From Ralstonia pickettii (GTDB lineage: Bacteria; Pseudomonadota; Gammaproteobacteria; Burkholderiales; Burkholderiaceae): a stretch of 64,000 nt of DNA. Under the pieces are notes generated by a model. It worked only from the letters and a program-made list of their open reading frames with translations. It searched no databases and was not told the origin of the DNA. Position 1 is the stretch's first letter, and every line of letters starts with the position of its first letter. A program made the position numbers and the translations under genes. The DNA is taken from NCBI RefSeq assembly GCF_000607165.1, contig NZ_JFZG01000025.1, positions 62,001 to 126,000 of the forward strand, given 5' to 3'. Below, in pieces: positions 36,391 to 46,051 of this stretch.

Positions 36391-37973
36391 GCGCGACCAC
36401 TGACACGGCCACTGACTACGCCATCGTCCTGGCTGGACACGGCAGCCGCGACCCCGACGGCGTGGGCGAATTCGAGGCGCTGGTCGCGCTCCTGCGCGAG
36501 CGTGCCGGTGGCCGCACGGTCGCGCATGGCTTTCTGGAATTCGCTACGCCAACCATCGACCAAGCAGTCAACGCCGTCATCGCCAATGGCGCACAGCGCG
36601 TGGTGATGGTGCCCGGCGTGCTGCTTGCGGCCACGCACGCCAAGAACGACATGCCTAGCGAACTGCTCGCACTCAAGCAGGCGCACCCCGGTGTCGACTT
36701 CCATTTCGGGGCAGCGATGGACCTGCACCCCAAACTGCTGCAGCTCTGCCGGGAGCGCATCATCCAGGCCGAAGCGCTCTCGGGGCACACCGTGGCGCGC
36801 GCCGATACCTGTCTGGTTGTTGTCGGACGCGGCACCTCGGACCCCGATGCGAATTCGGAGATATCCAAGGTTGCGCGCATGCTCGAGGAAGGGCTCGGCT
36901 TCGGTACGTCGTTCGTCTGCTATTCAGGCACTGCCCGGCCGCTGGTGGCCGATGGCCTCAAAGCAGCCGCGCTGCTTGGGCACAAGCGCGTCGTGGTACT
37001 GCCCTACTTTCTGTTTGATGGCGTACTGGTCAAGCGCATCTACGCCGCGGCCGACGATCTGGCAACCCGCCACCCGGAACTCGAGGTGGTCAAGGCGGGC
37101 TATCTCGGTGCGCACCCGCATGTGGCCGATGTGTTTCTGGAGCGCGCAGCAGAGGGCATCGAAGGCCGGGCCACGATGAACTGCGCGCTCTGCAAATACC
37201 GTGTGCAGATCGTCGGCTTTGAAGAGCAGGTCGGCACGCCGCAGCAGGCTCACCACGGCCTAGTACGCGGACTGCTCGGGCGGGACGAAACAGCGGGCGC
37301 CCCCGCTCCCGCTGCGGAATGGCCGCCCTACGTACCGCACCCGATCGAAGCCGAGAGCATGCGCATTATCGACCAGGGACGCGACTGGTCCGACGTGCCG
37401 GACGATCACCAGATCGTGCTCAAGCGCCTGGTGCATACCAGCGGCGATTTCGACATCGTCGATGACCTGTATTTCTCCCCCGGCGCCGTGACGACCGGCA
37501 TCCGGGCGCTGCTGCGCTGCCGCCGCATCGTCGCCGACGTGACCATGGTGCAGACGGGGCTCAAACGTGCGGTGCTCGACCAACTTGGCATGCAGACATG
37601 GTGCGGCGTGCACGACGAGGAAACCCGGTTGCTGGCCGAGGCGCATGGCATTACGCGGTCCGCAGCGGGCATTCGGCGTGCCTGGCAGAAGTTCGGCAAC
37701 GATGTCGTCGTGGCGATCGGCGATGCGCCCACGGCGATCATGGAACTGGTGCGGCTGGTGCGCGAGCACGGCTGGCGCCCGCAGCTTGTGGTCGGACTGC
37801 CGGTGGGCTTTGTCGGCACGCGCGAATGCAAGGACGAGTTACGCCGCCTGCTGCAGGTGCCGCGCATCACCAACCGTGGCACGCGCGGCGGATCGCCGTG
37901 GGCAGCGTCGGCCATCAACGCACTGATGATCGCGGCAATCGATCAGGTCCACCGCCAGAATCAGATGCCGTGA
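36387..37973 (+). CDS. cbiXC: CbiX-CbiC fusion: sirohydrochlorin cobaltochelatase and precorrin-8X methylmutase
   Basis: A 528-residue fusion. Residues 1-280 are CbiX: two ferredoxin-chelatase-like halves with [11 protein letters not shown] and [12 protein letters not shown], the metal-binding His in [14 protein letters not shown], and a C-terminal MNCALCKYR pair of Cys as in cluster-bearing CbiX. After an Ala/Pro linker, residues about 315-528 are CbiC/Cob[12 protein letters not shown] with the catalytic His, MVQTGLKR, and [17 protein letters not shown]. CbiX inserts cobalt early into sirohydrochlorin; CbiC moves the C11 methyl to C12, giving hydrogenobyrinate or cobyrinate. The ATG at 36387 overlaps the cbiE stop. 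Confidence 0.93.
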   Translation: MSATTDTATDYAIVLAGHGSRDPDGVGEFEALVALLRERAGGRTVAHGFLEFATPTIDQAVNAVIANGAQRVVMVPGVLLAATHAKNDMPSELLALKQAHPGVDFHFGAAMDLHPKLLQLCRERIIQAEALSGHTVARADTCLVVVGRGTSDPDANSEISKVARMLEEGLGFGTSFVCYSGTARPLVADGLKAAALLGHKRVVVLPYFLFDGVLVKRIYAAADDLATRHPELEVVKAGYLGAHPHVADVFLERAAEGIEGRATMNCALCKYRVQIVGFEEQVGTPQQAHHGLVRGLLGRDETAGAPAPAAEWPPYVPHPIEAESMRIIDQGRDWSDVPDDHQIVLKRLVHTSGDFDIVDDLYFSPGAVTTGIRALLRCRRIVADVTMVQTGLKRAVLDQLGMQTWCGVHDEETRLLAEAHGITRSAAGIRRAWQKFGNDVVVAIGDAPTAIMELVRLVREHGWRPQLVVGLPVGFVGTRECKDELRRLLQVPRITNRGTRGGSPWAASAINALMIAAIDQVHRQNQMP

Positions 37974-39121
37974 CCAGCGAAGCGCACCGCCGCCCCTTCG
38001 ATCTCGCCACGCTGGCCCCCAATGGCCTGCGCCGCGGCCGCACGACCGGCAGTTGCGCCACGGCCGCGGTCAAGGCTGCGCTGTTGATGCTGTTGCGCGG
38101 CGAGGTCGCCAGCGAAGTCGAGGTCAGCCTGCCCGACCCCGACTACTACCTGCTGGTGCCGGTGGAGAACGTGGAGCGGCTGGCAGACGGCTCGGTGCGC
38201 GCAGACGTGAAGAAGTACGGCGGCGATGATCCCGACAACACCGACGGCGCAACAATCTTCGCCAGGGTGACGGTCAATCACCAAGGCGCGGTGCGCTTTC
38301 TTGCGGCCGAGGGCGTCGGCATGGTCACCCAGCCGGGCCTGCGCGTGCCGCCGGGGGAGGCGGCCATCAACCCCGTGCCACGCCAAATGATGCAGATGGC
38401 GGTTGACGAGGTGCTCAACGGCGCAGCCAACCCAGGCTTTGATCTAGCCATCGGCTGCGTCGACGGAGAGAAGATCGCCAAGCGTACGTTCAACCCCATG
38501 CTCGGGATCGTGGGCGGTATCTCGATCCTCGGCACCAGCGGCATCGTTGAGCCGATGTCGCTCGCTGCGTGGATGGCGTCGATCGAGGTGTACATCCGCG
38601 TCGCCCTGGGTGAGCAGCCAGAGGCCATCGCGTTCACCCCCGGCAAGATCGGCCGGCGATTTGCGACCGACACGCTGGCCCTGCAAAAGAAGCAGGTGGT
38701 GCAGATCGCCAACTTCGTCGGCGCGTCCCTCGACTATGCCCAGCAAGCGCTGGAAGAGTCGCAGGCGCGTCTGGGAACGCTGTGGGTGCTCGGGCATCCG
38801 GGCAAGCTTGCCAAGCTGCTTGATGAGCGAATGGGGGACGCGTGGGACACGCATTCGAGCAAGAGCCGCATGGCCATGCATTCCGTGGCGGCCGTGGCGG
38901 CCGACCTGGGCTTTGCCAGCGGACTCACCCAACAGATAGAGAAAGCCAACACCGTGGAAAACATCGTGGAAATCATGCGAAATGAACCGGGCGCGCAAGC
39001 GTTCTGGACCGACATCGAACGGCGGCTGGCCGCCCTGATGCAGCCCCGGGTCCCGAGGGTCGACCGCGTGGCGGTCCGCCTGTTTGCCATGGACGGCACA
39101 CCGCTCGGAGCGGCCGCGTGA
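37970..39121 (+). CDS. cbiD: Cobalt-precorrin-5B C1-methyltransferase CbiD
   Basis: A 383-residue CbiD-family protein. The N-terminal [18 protein letters not shown] and [12 protein letters not shown], and [19 protein letters not shown], are strong signatures. CbiD methylates C1 in the early-cobalt (anaerobic) pathway. The start is GTG at 37970 overlapping the previous stop (GTGA); length matches the family. Confidence 0.95.
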   Translation: MTSEAHRRPFDLATLAPNGLRRGRTTGSCATAAVKAALLMLLRGEVASEVEVSLPDPDYYLLVPVENVERLADGSVRADVKKYGGDDPDNTDGATIFARVTVNHQGAVRFLAAEGVGMVTQPGLRVPPGEAAINPVPRQMMQMAVDEVLNGAANPGFDLAIGCVDGEKIAKRTFNPMLGIVGGISILGTSGIVEPMSLAAWMASIEVYIRVALGEQPEAIAFTPGKIGRRFATDTLALQKKQVVQIANFVGASLDYAQQALEESQARLGTLWVLGHPGKLAKLLDERMGDAWDTHSSKSRMAMHSVAAVAADLGFASGLTQQIEKANTVENIVEIMRNEPGAQAFWTDIERRLAALMQPRVPRVDRVAVRLFAMDGTPLGAAA

Positions 39122-39849
39122 GCGCGCTCGGTCATTTCGTTGGCGTGGGCGTCGGGCCGGGCCCGGCAGGGCTGATTCCGGTCGCGGCCCTGGCCGCATT
39201 GCAGGATGCCGAGCGCATCTATCTGCCGCGCGCGCGCGGCAGTGAAACCTCGGTCGCGCGCCAGTGCCTGGCAGGCCTGCCCATTCCGGAAGCCAAATTT
39301 TGCGAGATCGAGTTCCAGATGGACCCCGACCGCAGCGTGCTGTCGGAGCACTATGGCGAATTCGCAGACGCGATTGCCGGCGAGCTGCGCCGGGGGCGCA
39401 ACGTCGCCTACCTGACCATCGGCGACTCGATGACATATTCGACCTACGGCTACCTGCTGGCCGCGCTGCGCGACAAGGTACCCGGCTTGCGCCACACCAC
39501 CTTTCCGGGGGTCACGAGCTTTGCGGCCACCGCATCGGCGCTGTCCTGGCCACTTGGCGAGGGCAAGGAACGGATCCTGATCCTGCCGTGCCCCGACGAC
39601 ATGGCGGCCTTGCGCACGGACATCGAAAGCCATGACATCGTCGTGCTGATGAAGATCGGCGCACGCCTGCCGGCCGTACTGCAACTGCTGAACGCGCTCG
39701 GCATTGCCGGGCACTGCGCATTCGCGCGCCGCATCGGGCTGCCCGGCGAGGTGCTGTGTGAGAACGTATCGCGCTTGGATTCCAGCGCCAGCGGCTACCT
39801 CGCAACAATGCTGATCCGCAGTACCGCCAGAGAGAAACGTCACGCATGA
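39118..39849 (+). CDS. cobI: Precorrin-2 C20-methyltransferase (CobI/CbiL)
   Basis: A 243-residue methylase. GVGVGPGPAGLIPVAAL, LPRARGSETSVARQC, FQMDPDRS and AYLTIGDSMTYSTYGYL match CobI/CbiL, which adds the C20 methyl to (cobalt-)precorrin-2. The start is GTG at 39118, overlapping the cbiD stop; the stop overlaps the next ATG. Confidence 0.93.
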   Translation: MSALGHFVGVGVGPGPAGLIPVAALAALQDAERIYLPRARGSETSVARQCLAGLPIPEAKFCEIEFQMDPDRSVLSEHYGEFADAIAGELRRGRNVAYLTIGDSMTYSTYGYLLAALRDKVPGLRHTTFPGVTSFAATASALSWPLGEGKERILILPCPDDMAALRTDIESHDIVVLMKIGARLPAVLQLLNALGIAGHCAFARRIGLPGEVLCENVSRLDSSASGYLATMLIRSTAREKRHA

Positions 39850-40673
39850 AAGTCTATTTCATCGGCGCCGGCCCTGGCGCTGCCGACCTGATTACGCTGC
39901 GCGGAAGCCGCATCCTCGGCAACGTGCCGATGGTGTTGTATGCCGGCTCGCTCGTGCCGACCGAGATGCTGCAGCACTGCCGACCGGACGCCGAAAAATT
40001 CGATACCGCCGAGTTGTCGCTCGACGCACAGGAAGCGCTTTATCGGCGCGCCCAACTCGAAGGCAAGGACGTGGCGCGGCTGCATTCGGGCGACCCGTCC
40101 ATCTACGGCGCCACGGCAGAGCAGATGCGCCGCCTGGAGAAGCTCGGCATCGCCTACGAGATCATCCCTGGCGTCTCGTCGTTCACTGCTGCTGCGGCGG
40201 CGCTCGGCAGTGAACTGACCCGCCCCCTGGTATCGCAGTCGGTCATTCTGACGCGGGTGTCGGGTCGCGCATCGGCCGTGCCGGAACTGGAGTCCGTCCT
40301 CCGCTTCGCGGAGCACCAGGCGACGATGTGCATCTTCCTCTCCGGCCAGCGCTTGAAGCAAACCGTGGCCGACCTGCTGGTGCACTACCCGGCCGACACG
40401 CCAGCCGCGCTGGTGCGGCGTGCAAGCTGGCCAGACCAGGCGATTCATCGCAGCACGCTTGGCACGCTGATGAGCGAGGTGCAAAACAAGGATTGGCTGC
40501 TCACCACGCTTCTGCTGGTCGGCCGCGCACTTGCACACGAGGACGGCGTTGAATCCAGTCTCTACGCTGCGGGATTCACCCATATCTTCCGCGACGGCAC
40601 CGACCGCAAGACGCGGCGCCCGCGCAAGGCTCGTGTAGCCCCAGTCACGCAAGCCGCCGGAGATCCGACATGA
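39846..40673 (+). CDS. cobM: Precorrin-4 C11-methyltransferase (CobM/CbiF)
   Basis: A 275-residue methylase. VYFIGAGPGAADLITLRG, LYAGSLVPTEMLQHC, RLHSGDPSIYGATAEQM and PGVSSFTAAAAAL are diagnostic of CobM/CbiF, which methylates C11. A basic tail (about 258-275) extends beyond the usual end. Overlaps both neighbours by four bases. Confidence 0.94.
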   Translation: MKVYFIGAGPGAADLITLRGSRILGNVPMVLYAGSLVPTEMLQHCRPDAEKFDTAELSLDAQEALYRRAQLEGKDVARLHSGDPSIYGATAEQMRRLEKLGIAYEIIPGVSSFTAAAAALGSELTRPLVSQSVILTRVSGRASAVPELESVLRFAEHQATMCIFLSGQRLKQTVADLLVHYPADTPAALVRRASWPDQAIHRSTLGTLMSEVQNKDWLLTTLLLVGRALAHEDGVESSLYAAGFTHIFRDGTDRKTRRPRKARVAPVTQAAGDPT

Positions 40674-41431
40674 AGCCGGTCGCCGTCTGGTTGACGCGCA
40701 GCGACGCCCTCCCGCTCGGACACCGGCTGTCGGCCGGGTTGGATGCAGACGTGTATCAGCCCTGGCTGCATGCCGATGAAAGTCCGCGCGAGCACTTCCG
40801 TCGGCACTTCCGCCTGCACCGGCAGTGGGTCATGGTGAGCGCAAGCGGCATTGTCGTGCGCTACCTCGACGGCCTGCCGCAAAACAAGTACGAAGACCCC
40901 GCCGTGGTGGTGCTCGACGAAGCCGCACGCTTTGCGATCCCCCTACTGAGCGGGCACGAGGGCGGCGCGAATGCACTCGCCTACGCAGTCGCCAGGCTCA
41001 CCGGTGCGAGCCCGGCCGTGACCACGGCAACCGAGGCGCTCAAACCGCTCACGCTCGGCATCGGCTGCCGGCGCGGCAAATCGGCCGAGGCGATCGAGCA
41101 GGCGGTCGTGCACGCGTTGGGCGGCAGGAGCCTGACTGAAGTACGGGAGATCGCAACGATCGACCTGAAGGCCGACGAGGTCGGGCTGCTGGCGTTCTGC
41201 ATGCACCACCAATTGCCCTTGCGCGTGATTGCGCGCGCCGACGTGGCCGCGCGCGCGTGGGTGGGACATTCGTCCGACTGGGTGCAGCAGCAAATTGGCG
41301 TGGACGGTGTATGCGAGCCGTGCGCGCTCATCGCCAGCCCGCGTGGCCAACTGATCGTGCCCAAGACCGCACTCGATGGCGTTACCGTCGCCATCGTCGA
41401 AGACCACATACTGCCCATTGAACACAACTGA
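40670..41431 (+). CDS. cbiG: Cobalt-precorrin-5A hydrolase CbiG
   Basis: A 253-residue CbiG. VMVSASGIVVRYLDGLPQNK, VVVLDEAARFAIPLLSGHEGGAN, and the C-terminal domain LGIGCRRGKSAEAIEQAV with TIDLKADEVGLLAF are characteristic. The enzyme opens the delta-lactone ring and releases acetaldehyde during ring contraction in the early-cobalt route. The N-terminal part is compact compared with enterobacterial CbiG (about 350 residues). Eight bases separate it from cobJ. Confidence 0.92.
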   Translation: MKPVAVWLTRSDALPLGHRLSAGLDADVYQPWLHADESPREHFRRHFRLHRQWVMVSASGIVVRYLDGLPQNKYEDPAVVVLDEAARFAIPLLSGHEGGANALAYAVARLTGASPAVTTATEALKPLTLGIGCRRGKSAEAIEQAVVHALGGRSLTEVREIATIDLKADEVGLLAFCMHHQLPLRVIARADVAARAWVGHSSDWVQQQIGVDGVCEPCALIASPRGQLIVPKTALDGVTVAIVEDHILPIEHN

Positions 41432-41438
41432 CCCATCC

Positions 41439-42980
41439 ATGACCGGCAAACTTTATTTGGTGTCCGTCGGCCCAGGAACGCGCGAGCTGATTCCCCCGAT
41501 GGTTGAAGCCGCGCTGCAGGCCAGCGAGGTGATCGTCGCCTACGACCTTTACCTCACCTGGATCCAACCCTGGATTGCGGGCAAGACCATCCACACCTTG
41601 CCGCTGACTCAGGAGCGCGACCGCGCACAACTTGCCATCGCGCAGGCACGCGCAGGCAAGACCGTGGCCCTGATCTCCAGCGGCGATATCGGCATCTACG
41701 CCATGGCGGCATTGGCATTCGAAGAGATGGCGGAGGACGACCGCTATGACGTGCAACTGATCCCCGGCATCACCTCGGCCAACGCCTGTGCATCGCTGCT
41801 CGGTTCTCCGCTGTCGCATGACTTCGCCACCCTGAGCCTGTCCGACCTGCTCTGTCCGTGGGCATGGATCGAAACACGCGCCCGCCACATCGCCCAGGCC
41901 GACCTCGCTGCAGTGTTCTACAACGTGCAGAGCAAGCAGCGCCAGGAGGGGGTCTACCGCATCCTCGACATCATGCTCGAACATAAGCGTGCGGAGACCC
42001 TGTGCGGTATCGTGCGCAATGCTTACCGCCAAGACCAGACCGTAGAAATCCTCACGCTGGCCGAGCTGCGCACGCGGCGCTTCGACATGCTCACCACCCT
42101 GGTGATCGGCAACCGTTTCACCAAACGCAAGCGCGGCTGGATCTATACCCCGCGCGGTTACGGCAACTGGGACGACACACCGGACACGGTTACCGCTGCC
42201 AACCTGCCTGTCGGCGCGACCTGGGTCTTCTCCGGCACCAGCGACGGCAACGCGCTGGCGCGGGAGATCGTTGCGGCGGGCCACAGCACCGTGGTCTCGA
42301 GCGCCAGCGAATACGGCGCCGAACTGGCCGGACAAGCGTGCCCAGGGGCCACCCCGATCGCGGGCCGGCTAGGCATCGAGCGCCGGCGCGAACTGCTGCG
42401 GGAAAGCCGTGCGCGCGCGATTGTCGATGCCACGCACCCCTACTCCACGGAGATCTCGCAGCAATTGATCGCGCTCGCCAAGGAGCTCGATCTGCCCTAC
42501 CTGCGTTACGAACGGCCGCGCGCCATGAGCCTGCACAGTGCGCAGCGCGCAGCGTCGATCGAAGACGCCGCGCAACTGGCCATGCAACACGGAAAACGCA
42601 TCTTCCTTGCCACCGGCTCCAAGGACGTCGCGCGCTTCGTGCAGGCGCCAGGCGCGGTGGACCACCAATGGTTCGTGCGCCTGGCGCCGGACCCGCAGCA
42701 CCTTCAGCGTGCAATCGATGCCGGTATTCCGCGTTCTCACATCGTCGCCATGCAGGGCCCCTTCTCCCAAACGGCCAACGAAACGCTGTGGCGCGACTGG
42801 GCGATCGACTGCGTGGTTACCAAAGACTCCGGAGACGCCGGCGGGGTCCGCACCAAGGCGGCAGCGGCGGCAGCGCTCGGTATTGCGCTGATCGTCGTCG
42901 ACCGGCCCAGCCTCGACACTCCGGCCACGGCCTCTGACTTTGCGTCGGTGCTGGCCATGCTGCGAGGGCTGCACGCATGA
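41439..42980 (+). CDS. cobJ: CobJ-CobK fusion: C17-methyltransferase and precorrin-6A reductase
   Basis: A 513-residue fusion. Residues 1-250 are CobJ/CbiH: LYLVSVGPGTRELIPPMVEA, ALISSGDIGIYAMAALAFE and LIPGITSANACASLLG; this half methylates C17 and contracts the ring. Residues about 262-513 are CobK/CbiJ: VFSGTSDGNALAREI, IVDATHPYSTEISQQLI, YLRYERP and VVTKDSGDAGGVRTKAAAA, the NAD(P)H-dependent precorrin-6A reductase. No extra Fe-S-binding domain like that of CbiH60 is seen. The ATG at 41439 is chosen because residues upstream of it overlap cbiG and do not fit the family. Confidence 0.93.
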   Translation: MTGKLYLVSVGPGTRELIPPMVEAALQASEVIVAYDLYLTWIQPWIAGKTIHTLPLTQERDRAQLAIAQARAGKTVALISSGDIGIYAMAALAFEEMAEDDRYDVQLIPGITSANACASLLGSPLSHDFATLSLSDLLCPWAWIETRARHIAQADLAAVFYNVQSKQRQEGVYRILDIMLEHKRAETLCGIVRNAYRQDQTVEILTLAELRTRRFDMLTTLVIGNRFTKRKRGWIYTPRGYGNWDDTPDTVTAANLPVGATWVFSGTSDGNALAREIVAAGHSTVVSSASEYGAELAGQACPGATPIAGRLGIERRRELLRESRARAIVDATHPYSTEISQQLIALAKELDLPYLRYERPRAMSLHSAQRAASIEDAAQLAMQHGKRIFLATGSKDVARFVQAPGAVDHQWFVRLAPDPQHLQRAIDAGIPRSHIVAMQGPFSQTANETLWRDWAIDCVVTKDSGDAGGVRTKAAAAAALGIALIVVDRPSLDTPATASDFASVLAMLRGLHA

Positions 42981-44107
42981 GCCAGCCACGCATTCCCGTG
43001 ACCGTCATCACCGGCTTTCTTGGCGCCGGCAAGACCACGCTGCTGTCAAATCTGATGCGCGACTGCAAGCAGCGCCGCCTCGCGATCCTGGTCAATGAAT
43101 TTGGCGAAGTATCCATCGACGGTGCGCTTCTTCGCGGTGAGGGCGGCGAGGGCAAGGAAGGCAGTGGGGTTGAAATCCACGACCTGTCCAATGGCCTGGT
43201 GGCCTACGACGACGACGCGGATTTCATGCCGACCATGCTGGCGCTCTGGCAACGCCGCAGCCTGATCGACCACGTGCTGATCGAAACCTCGGGACTCGCC
43301 CTGCCGACCGCGGTGATGGAGCAACTGCAGAGCGAAGCGCTGGCCCCCTACTTTGTTCTCGACGCCACGCTGGCAGTGGTCGACACACCGTTGCTGCTGG
43401 CGGGCGAATTCCGTCAGGCCACCGCCGGTGCGAACCAGGACCTCGATCAATCCGTGGCCGGTCTGTTCGACATGCAATTGGCCAACGCCGATATCGTGGT
43501 CTTGAACAAGATCGACGCGCTGGGCGAGCCAGCCTTGCTCGATGCCGAGGCACGCGTGCGTGCGCTTGCGCCGTCCATCCGCTTCATTGAATTGGCCCAG
43601 AAGGCGAAACTCGATACTCGCTTGACGCTGGGCCTGCATCTGCACGAGCCGGCCAACACAGAGCATCGGCACTATGGGCCGATGGCCAGCATACCCGGCC
43701 TGAAAATGCGCCCCCTTGCAAACCAGCGCCTGCTCGACGGCCACAGCCACGGCAGCCTCGGCGCACACAGCCACGGCCTCAGCACGCACAAGCATTTTCA
43801 CGAGCAGGACCCGGGGTGGCTGTCATTCCTGCTTCGCAGCACCCAGGCGCAGGACGCCGACACGCTGCGTGAGGCCATCGCCGCCATTGCGCGCAGCGAA
43901 CCCCTGCTGCGCATCAAGGGCTTCGCGCCCACGACCAGCGGTGAAGGCCGATTGCTTGTCCAAGGCGTACGCAGCCGGATTGAACTGCGGCACGAAGCCG
44001 ATGCGGCACCGGCGCGGCACGCACAATTGGTCTTCATCGGCTATCACCCAAGCCGCGCGCGCGTCATGGAAAAACTGAACGCGTTGACAGGCACCACGTG
44101 GCGGTAG
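42977..44107 (+). CDS. cobW: CobW-family G3E GTPase metallochaperone
   Basis: A 376-residue protein. GFLGAGKTTLL (about 10-20) is the P-loop; IETSGLALP and NKIDAL are switch and base-specificity motifs. The usual CxCC metal site is replaced by an acidic stretch near residues 50-62. A His-rich loop (about 253-276, with HSHGSLGAHSHG) precedes the CobW C-terminal domain. CobW proteins deliver metal, here cobalt, to the chelatase. The absent CxCC motif is notable and may shift metal preference to the His loop. Confidence 0.9.
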   Translation: MSQPRIPVTVITGFLGAGKTTLLSNLMRDCKQRRLAILVNEFGEVSIDGALLRGEGGEGKEGSGVEIHDLSNGLVAYDDDADFMPTMLALWQRRSLIDHVLIETSGLALPTAVMEQLQSEALAPYFVLDATLAVVDTPLLLAGEFRQATAGANQDLDQSVAGLFDMQLANADIVVLNKIDALGEPALLDAEARVRALAPSIRFIELAQKAKLDTRLTLGLHLHEPANTEHRHYGPMASIPGLKMRPLANQRLLDGHSHGSLGAHSHGLSTHKHFHEQDPGWLSFLLRSTQAQDADTLREAIAAIARSEPLLRIKGFAPTTSGEGRLLVQGVRSRIELRHEADAAPARHAQLVFIGYHPSRARVMEKLNALTGTTWR

Positions 44108-44134
44108 GCGGACGAACCCAAGGAAGATCGCACC

Positions 44135-44737
44135 ATGCAGACAGACCCGACCGCTCACCAGCGCATGACCGAACGGCGAAAGGCCGGCTTCGAAAAAAAG
44201 AAGGCCGCGGCAACGCATGAAAAGGGATTACTGATCGTCAATACCGGCACTGGCAAGGGCAAGAGCAGCGCCGCCTTCGGCATGGGGCTGCGCGTGGTCG
44301 GCCACGGCATGCGCCTAGGTGTTGTGCAATTCATCAAGGGCGCGCTGCATACCGCCGAGCGTGACCTCTTGGGCGGCTTTCCCAACTGTGATTTTCTGAC
44401 GAGCGGCGACGGCTACACCTGGAACACGCAGGACCGCGACGCGGATATCGCAACCGCCCGCAAGGGCTGGGCAGAGGCGTGCCGCATGATCCAAAGCGGC
44501 GAGTACGACATGGTGATCCTGGACGAGCTGAACATCGTGCTCAAGTACGACTATCTGCCGTTGGCAGAGGTGCTGGCCGTCTTCGCAGCGCGCCCGCCCG
44601 CGCTGCACGTGGTCGTGACCGGTCGGCACGCGCCCGAGGCCCTGATCGAGGCGGCCGACCTCGTCACCGAGATGCGCCTGGTCAAGCACCCTTATCGCGA
44701 GCAGGGTGTGAAGGCACAGCAAGGGGTTGAATACTAG
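44135..44737 (+). CDS. cobO: Cob(I)yrinic acid a,c-diamide adenosyltransferase (CobO/BtuR)
   Basis: A 200-residue CobA/CobO-type adenosyltransferase. The modified P-loop GTGKGKSSAAFGM (about 37-49), VVQFIKGA, GDGYTWNTQD and ILDELNIVLKY are family signatures. It transfers the adenosyl group of ATP to Co(I). AAGGAAG lies eight bases before the ATG; this and the next start are among the few in the operon that do not overlap the preceding gene. Confidence 0.95.
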   Translation: MQTDPTAHQRMTERRKAGFEKKKAAATHEKGLLIVNTGTGKGKSSAAFGMGLRVVGHGMRLGVVQFIKGALHTAERDLLGGFPNCDFLTSGDGYTWNTQDRDADIATARKGWAEACRMIQSGEYDMVILDELNIVLKYDYLPLAEVLAVFAARPPALHVVVTGRHAPEALIEAADLVTEMRLVKHPYREQGVKAQQGVEY

Positions 44738-44746
44738 AACCGAGCC

Positions 44747-46051
44747 ATGCCTACGCAAACCGCACCCCGCTCCTGTCCCGCGTTGTTCCTGACGGCGCCG
44801 GCCTCTCACCAGGGCAAGACCACGCTCACGGCCGGTCTCGCGCGCCATCACCGTAACCTCGGTCGCTCCGTCCATGTGTTCAAGACGGGGCCTGACTTTC
44901 TTGATCCCTTCATCCTGGAACGCGCATCGGGCAATCCGGTGTATTCGCTCGACCTGTGGATGACCGGCGAAGCCGAGTGCCGCCGCCGGCTCTACGATGC
45001 CGCCGCCAGCGCAGACCTGATCCTCATCGAGGGCAGCATGGGGCTGTTCGACGGTGCGCCATCGAGCGCTGACCTGGCGGCGGTGTTCAACGTGCCCGTT
45101 CTCCCGATCATTGATGTCAGCGGCATGGCACAGACGTTTGCCGCGGTAGCGCACGGCTTGGCGACGTTTCGGCCCGGCCTGCCGTTTCACGGCGTCGTGG
45201 CCAATGGTGTCGCCAGCGCCCGCCATGCCGAGATGCTGCTTGAGATGCTGCCGCCATCGCTACCCTGCGCCGGTGCGGTGATGCGCGACCCGGCGATGGC
45301 GCTGCCCGAGCGTCATCTCGGCCTCGTGCAGGCGCAGGAGATCGACGATCTCGAATCGCGCATAGCCACCGCGGCAGCACGCATTGCCGAGACCGGGCTG
45401 GCCGAACTGCCCCCGCCCGTGGCGTTTGCGCCGGCAGCGGCTGTGGCAGTGCCACAACTGCTGGCCGGCGTGCGCATTGCCGTGGCCCGAGACCTGGCGT
45501 TTTCGTTCCTCTACCCGGCCAACCTGGAATTGCTCAGCGCGTTGGGTGCAGAAGTCGCGTATTTCTCGCCACTGGCCGATGAACCGCTACCTGCCGCCGA
45601 TGCGGTCTACCTGCCCGGTGGATACCCCGAACTGCACCTGGAAGCGCTCGGTGCCCACGGGGCCACCCGGGCTACGCTGCGCGCACACGTCGCTGCCGGC
45701 AAGCCCCTGTTTGCCGAGTGCGGGGGCATGCTTTACCTGCTTGACGCGCTTACTGAGCGAACCGGCACCACGGGCCCGATGCTCGGGCTCCTGCCGGGCC
45801 ACGCCACACTGCACAACCGGCTTTCCGCGCTCGGCCTGCAATCGGTCGAGCTCGGTGGCGAGACGCTGCGTGGTCATGCCTTCCACTATTCAAGCGTGCA
45901 GACTCCGCTTGCACCCTATACCCATGCGCGCCGGGCCAATGGGGCAGCGCCTGGCGAGGCCATCTATCGCCACGGCAGCATCCTGGCGAGCTATCTGCAC
46001 TGCTACTTCCCCTCCAGCCCGAGTGCCACCGCCGCGCTCTTCAAGCCATGA
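44747..46051 (+). CDS. cobB: Cobyrinate a,c-diamide synthase (CobB/CbiA)
   Basis: A 434-residue amidotransferase. The N-terminal ATP-binding domain has SHQGKTTLTAGLARHH, FKTGPDFLDPF and LIEGSMGLFDG. The C-terminal class-I glutaminase domain shows YLPGGYPELH and the nucleophile Cys in LFAECGGMLYLL, with HAFHYSSV near the end. It amidates the a and c carboxylates using glutamine and ATP. It follows cobO by nine bases. Confidence 0.95.
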   Translation: MPTQTAPRSCPALFLTAPASHQGKTTLTAGLARHHRNLGRSVHVFKTGPDFLDPFILERASGNPVYSLDLWMTGEAECRRRLYDAAASADLILIEGSMGLFDGAPSSADLAAVFNVPVLPIIDVSGMAQTFAAVAHGLATFRPGLPFHGVVANGVASARHAEMLLEMLPPSLPCAGAVMRDPAMALPERHLGLVQAQEIDDLESRIATAAARIAETGLAELPPPVAFAPAAAVAVPQLLAGVRIAVARDLAFSFLYPANLELLSALGAEVAYFSPLADEPLPAADAVYLPGGYPELHLEALGAHGATRATLRAHVAAGKPLFAECGGMLYLLDALTERTGTTGPMLGLLPGHATLHNRLSALGLQSVELGGETLRGHAFHYSSVQTPLAPYTHARRANGAAPGEAIYRHGSILASYLHCYFPSSPSATAALFKP

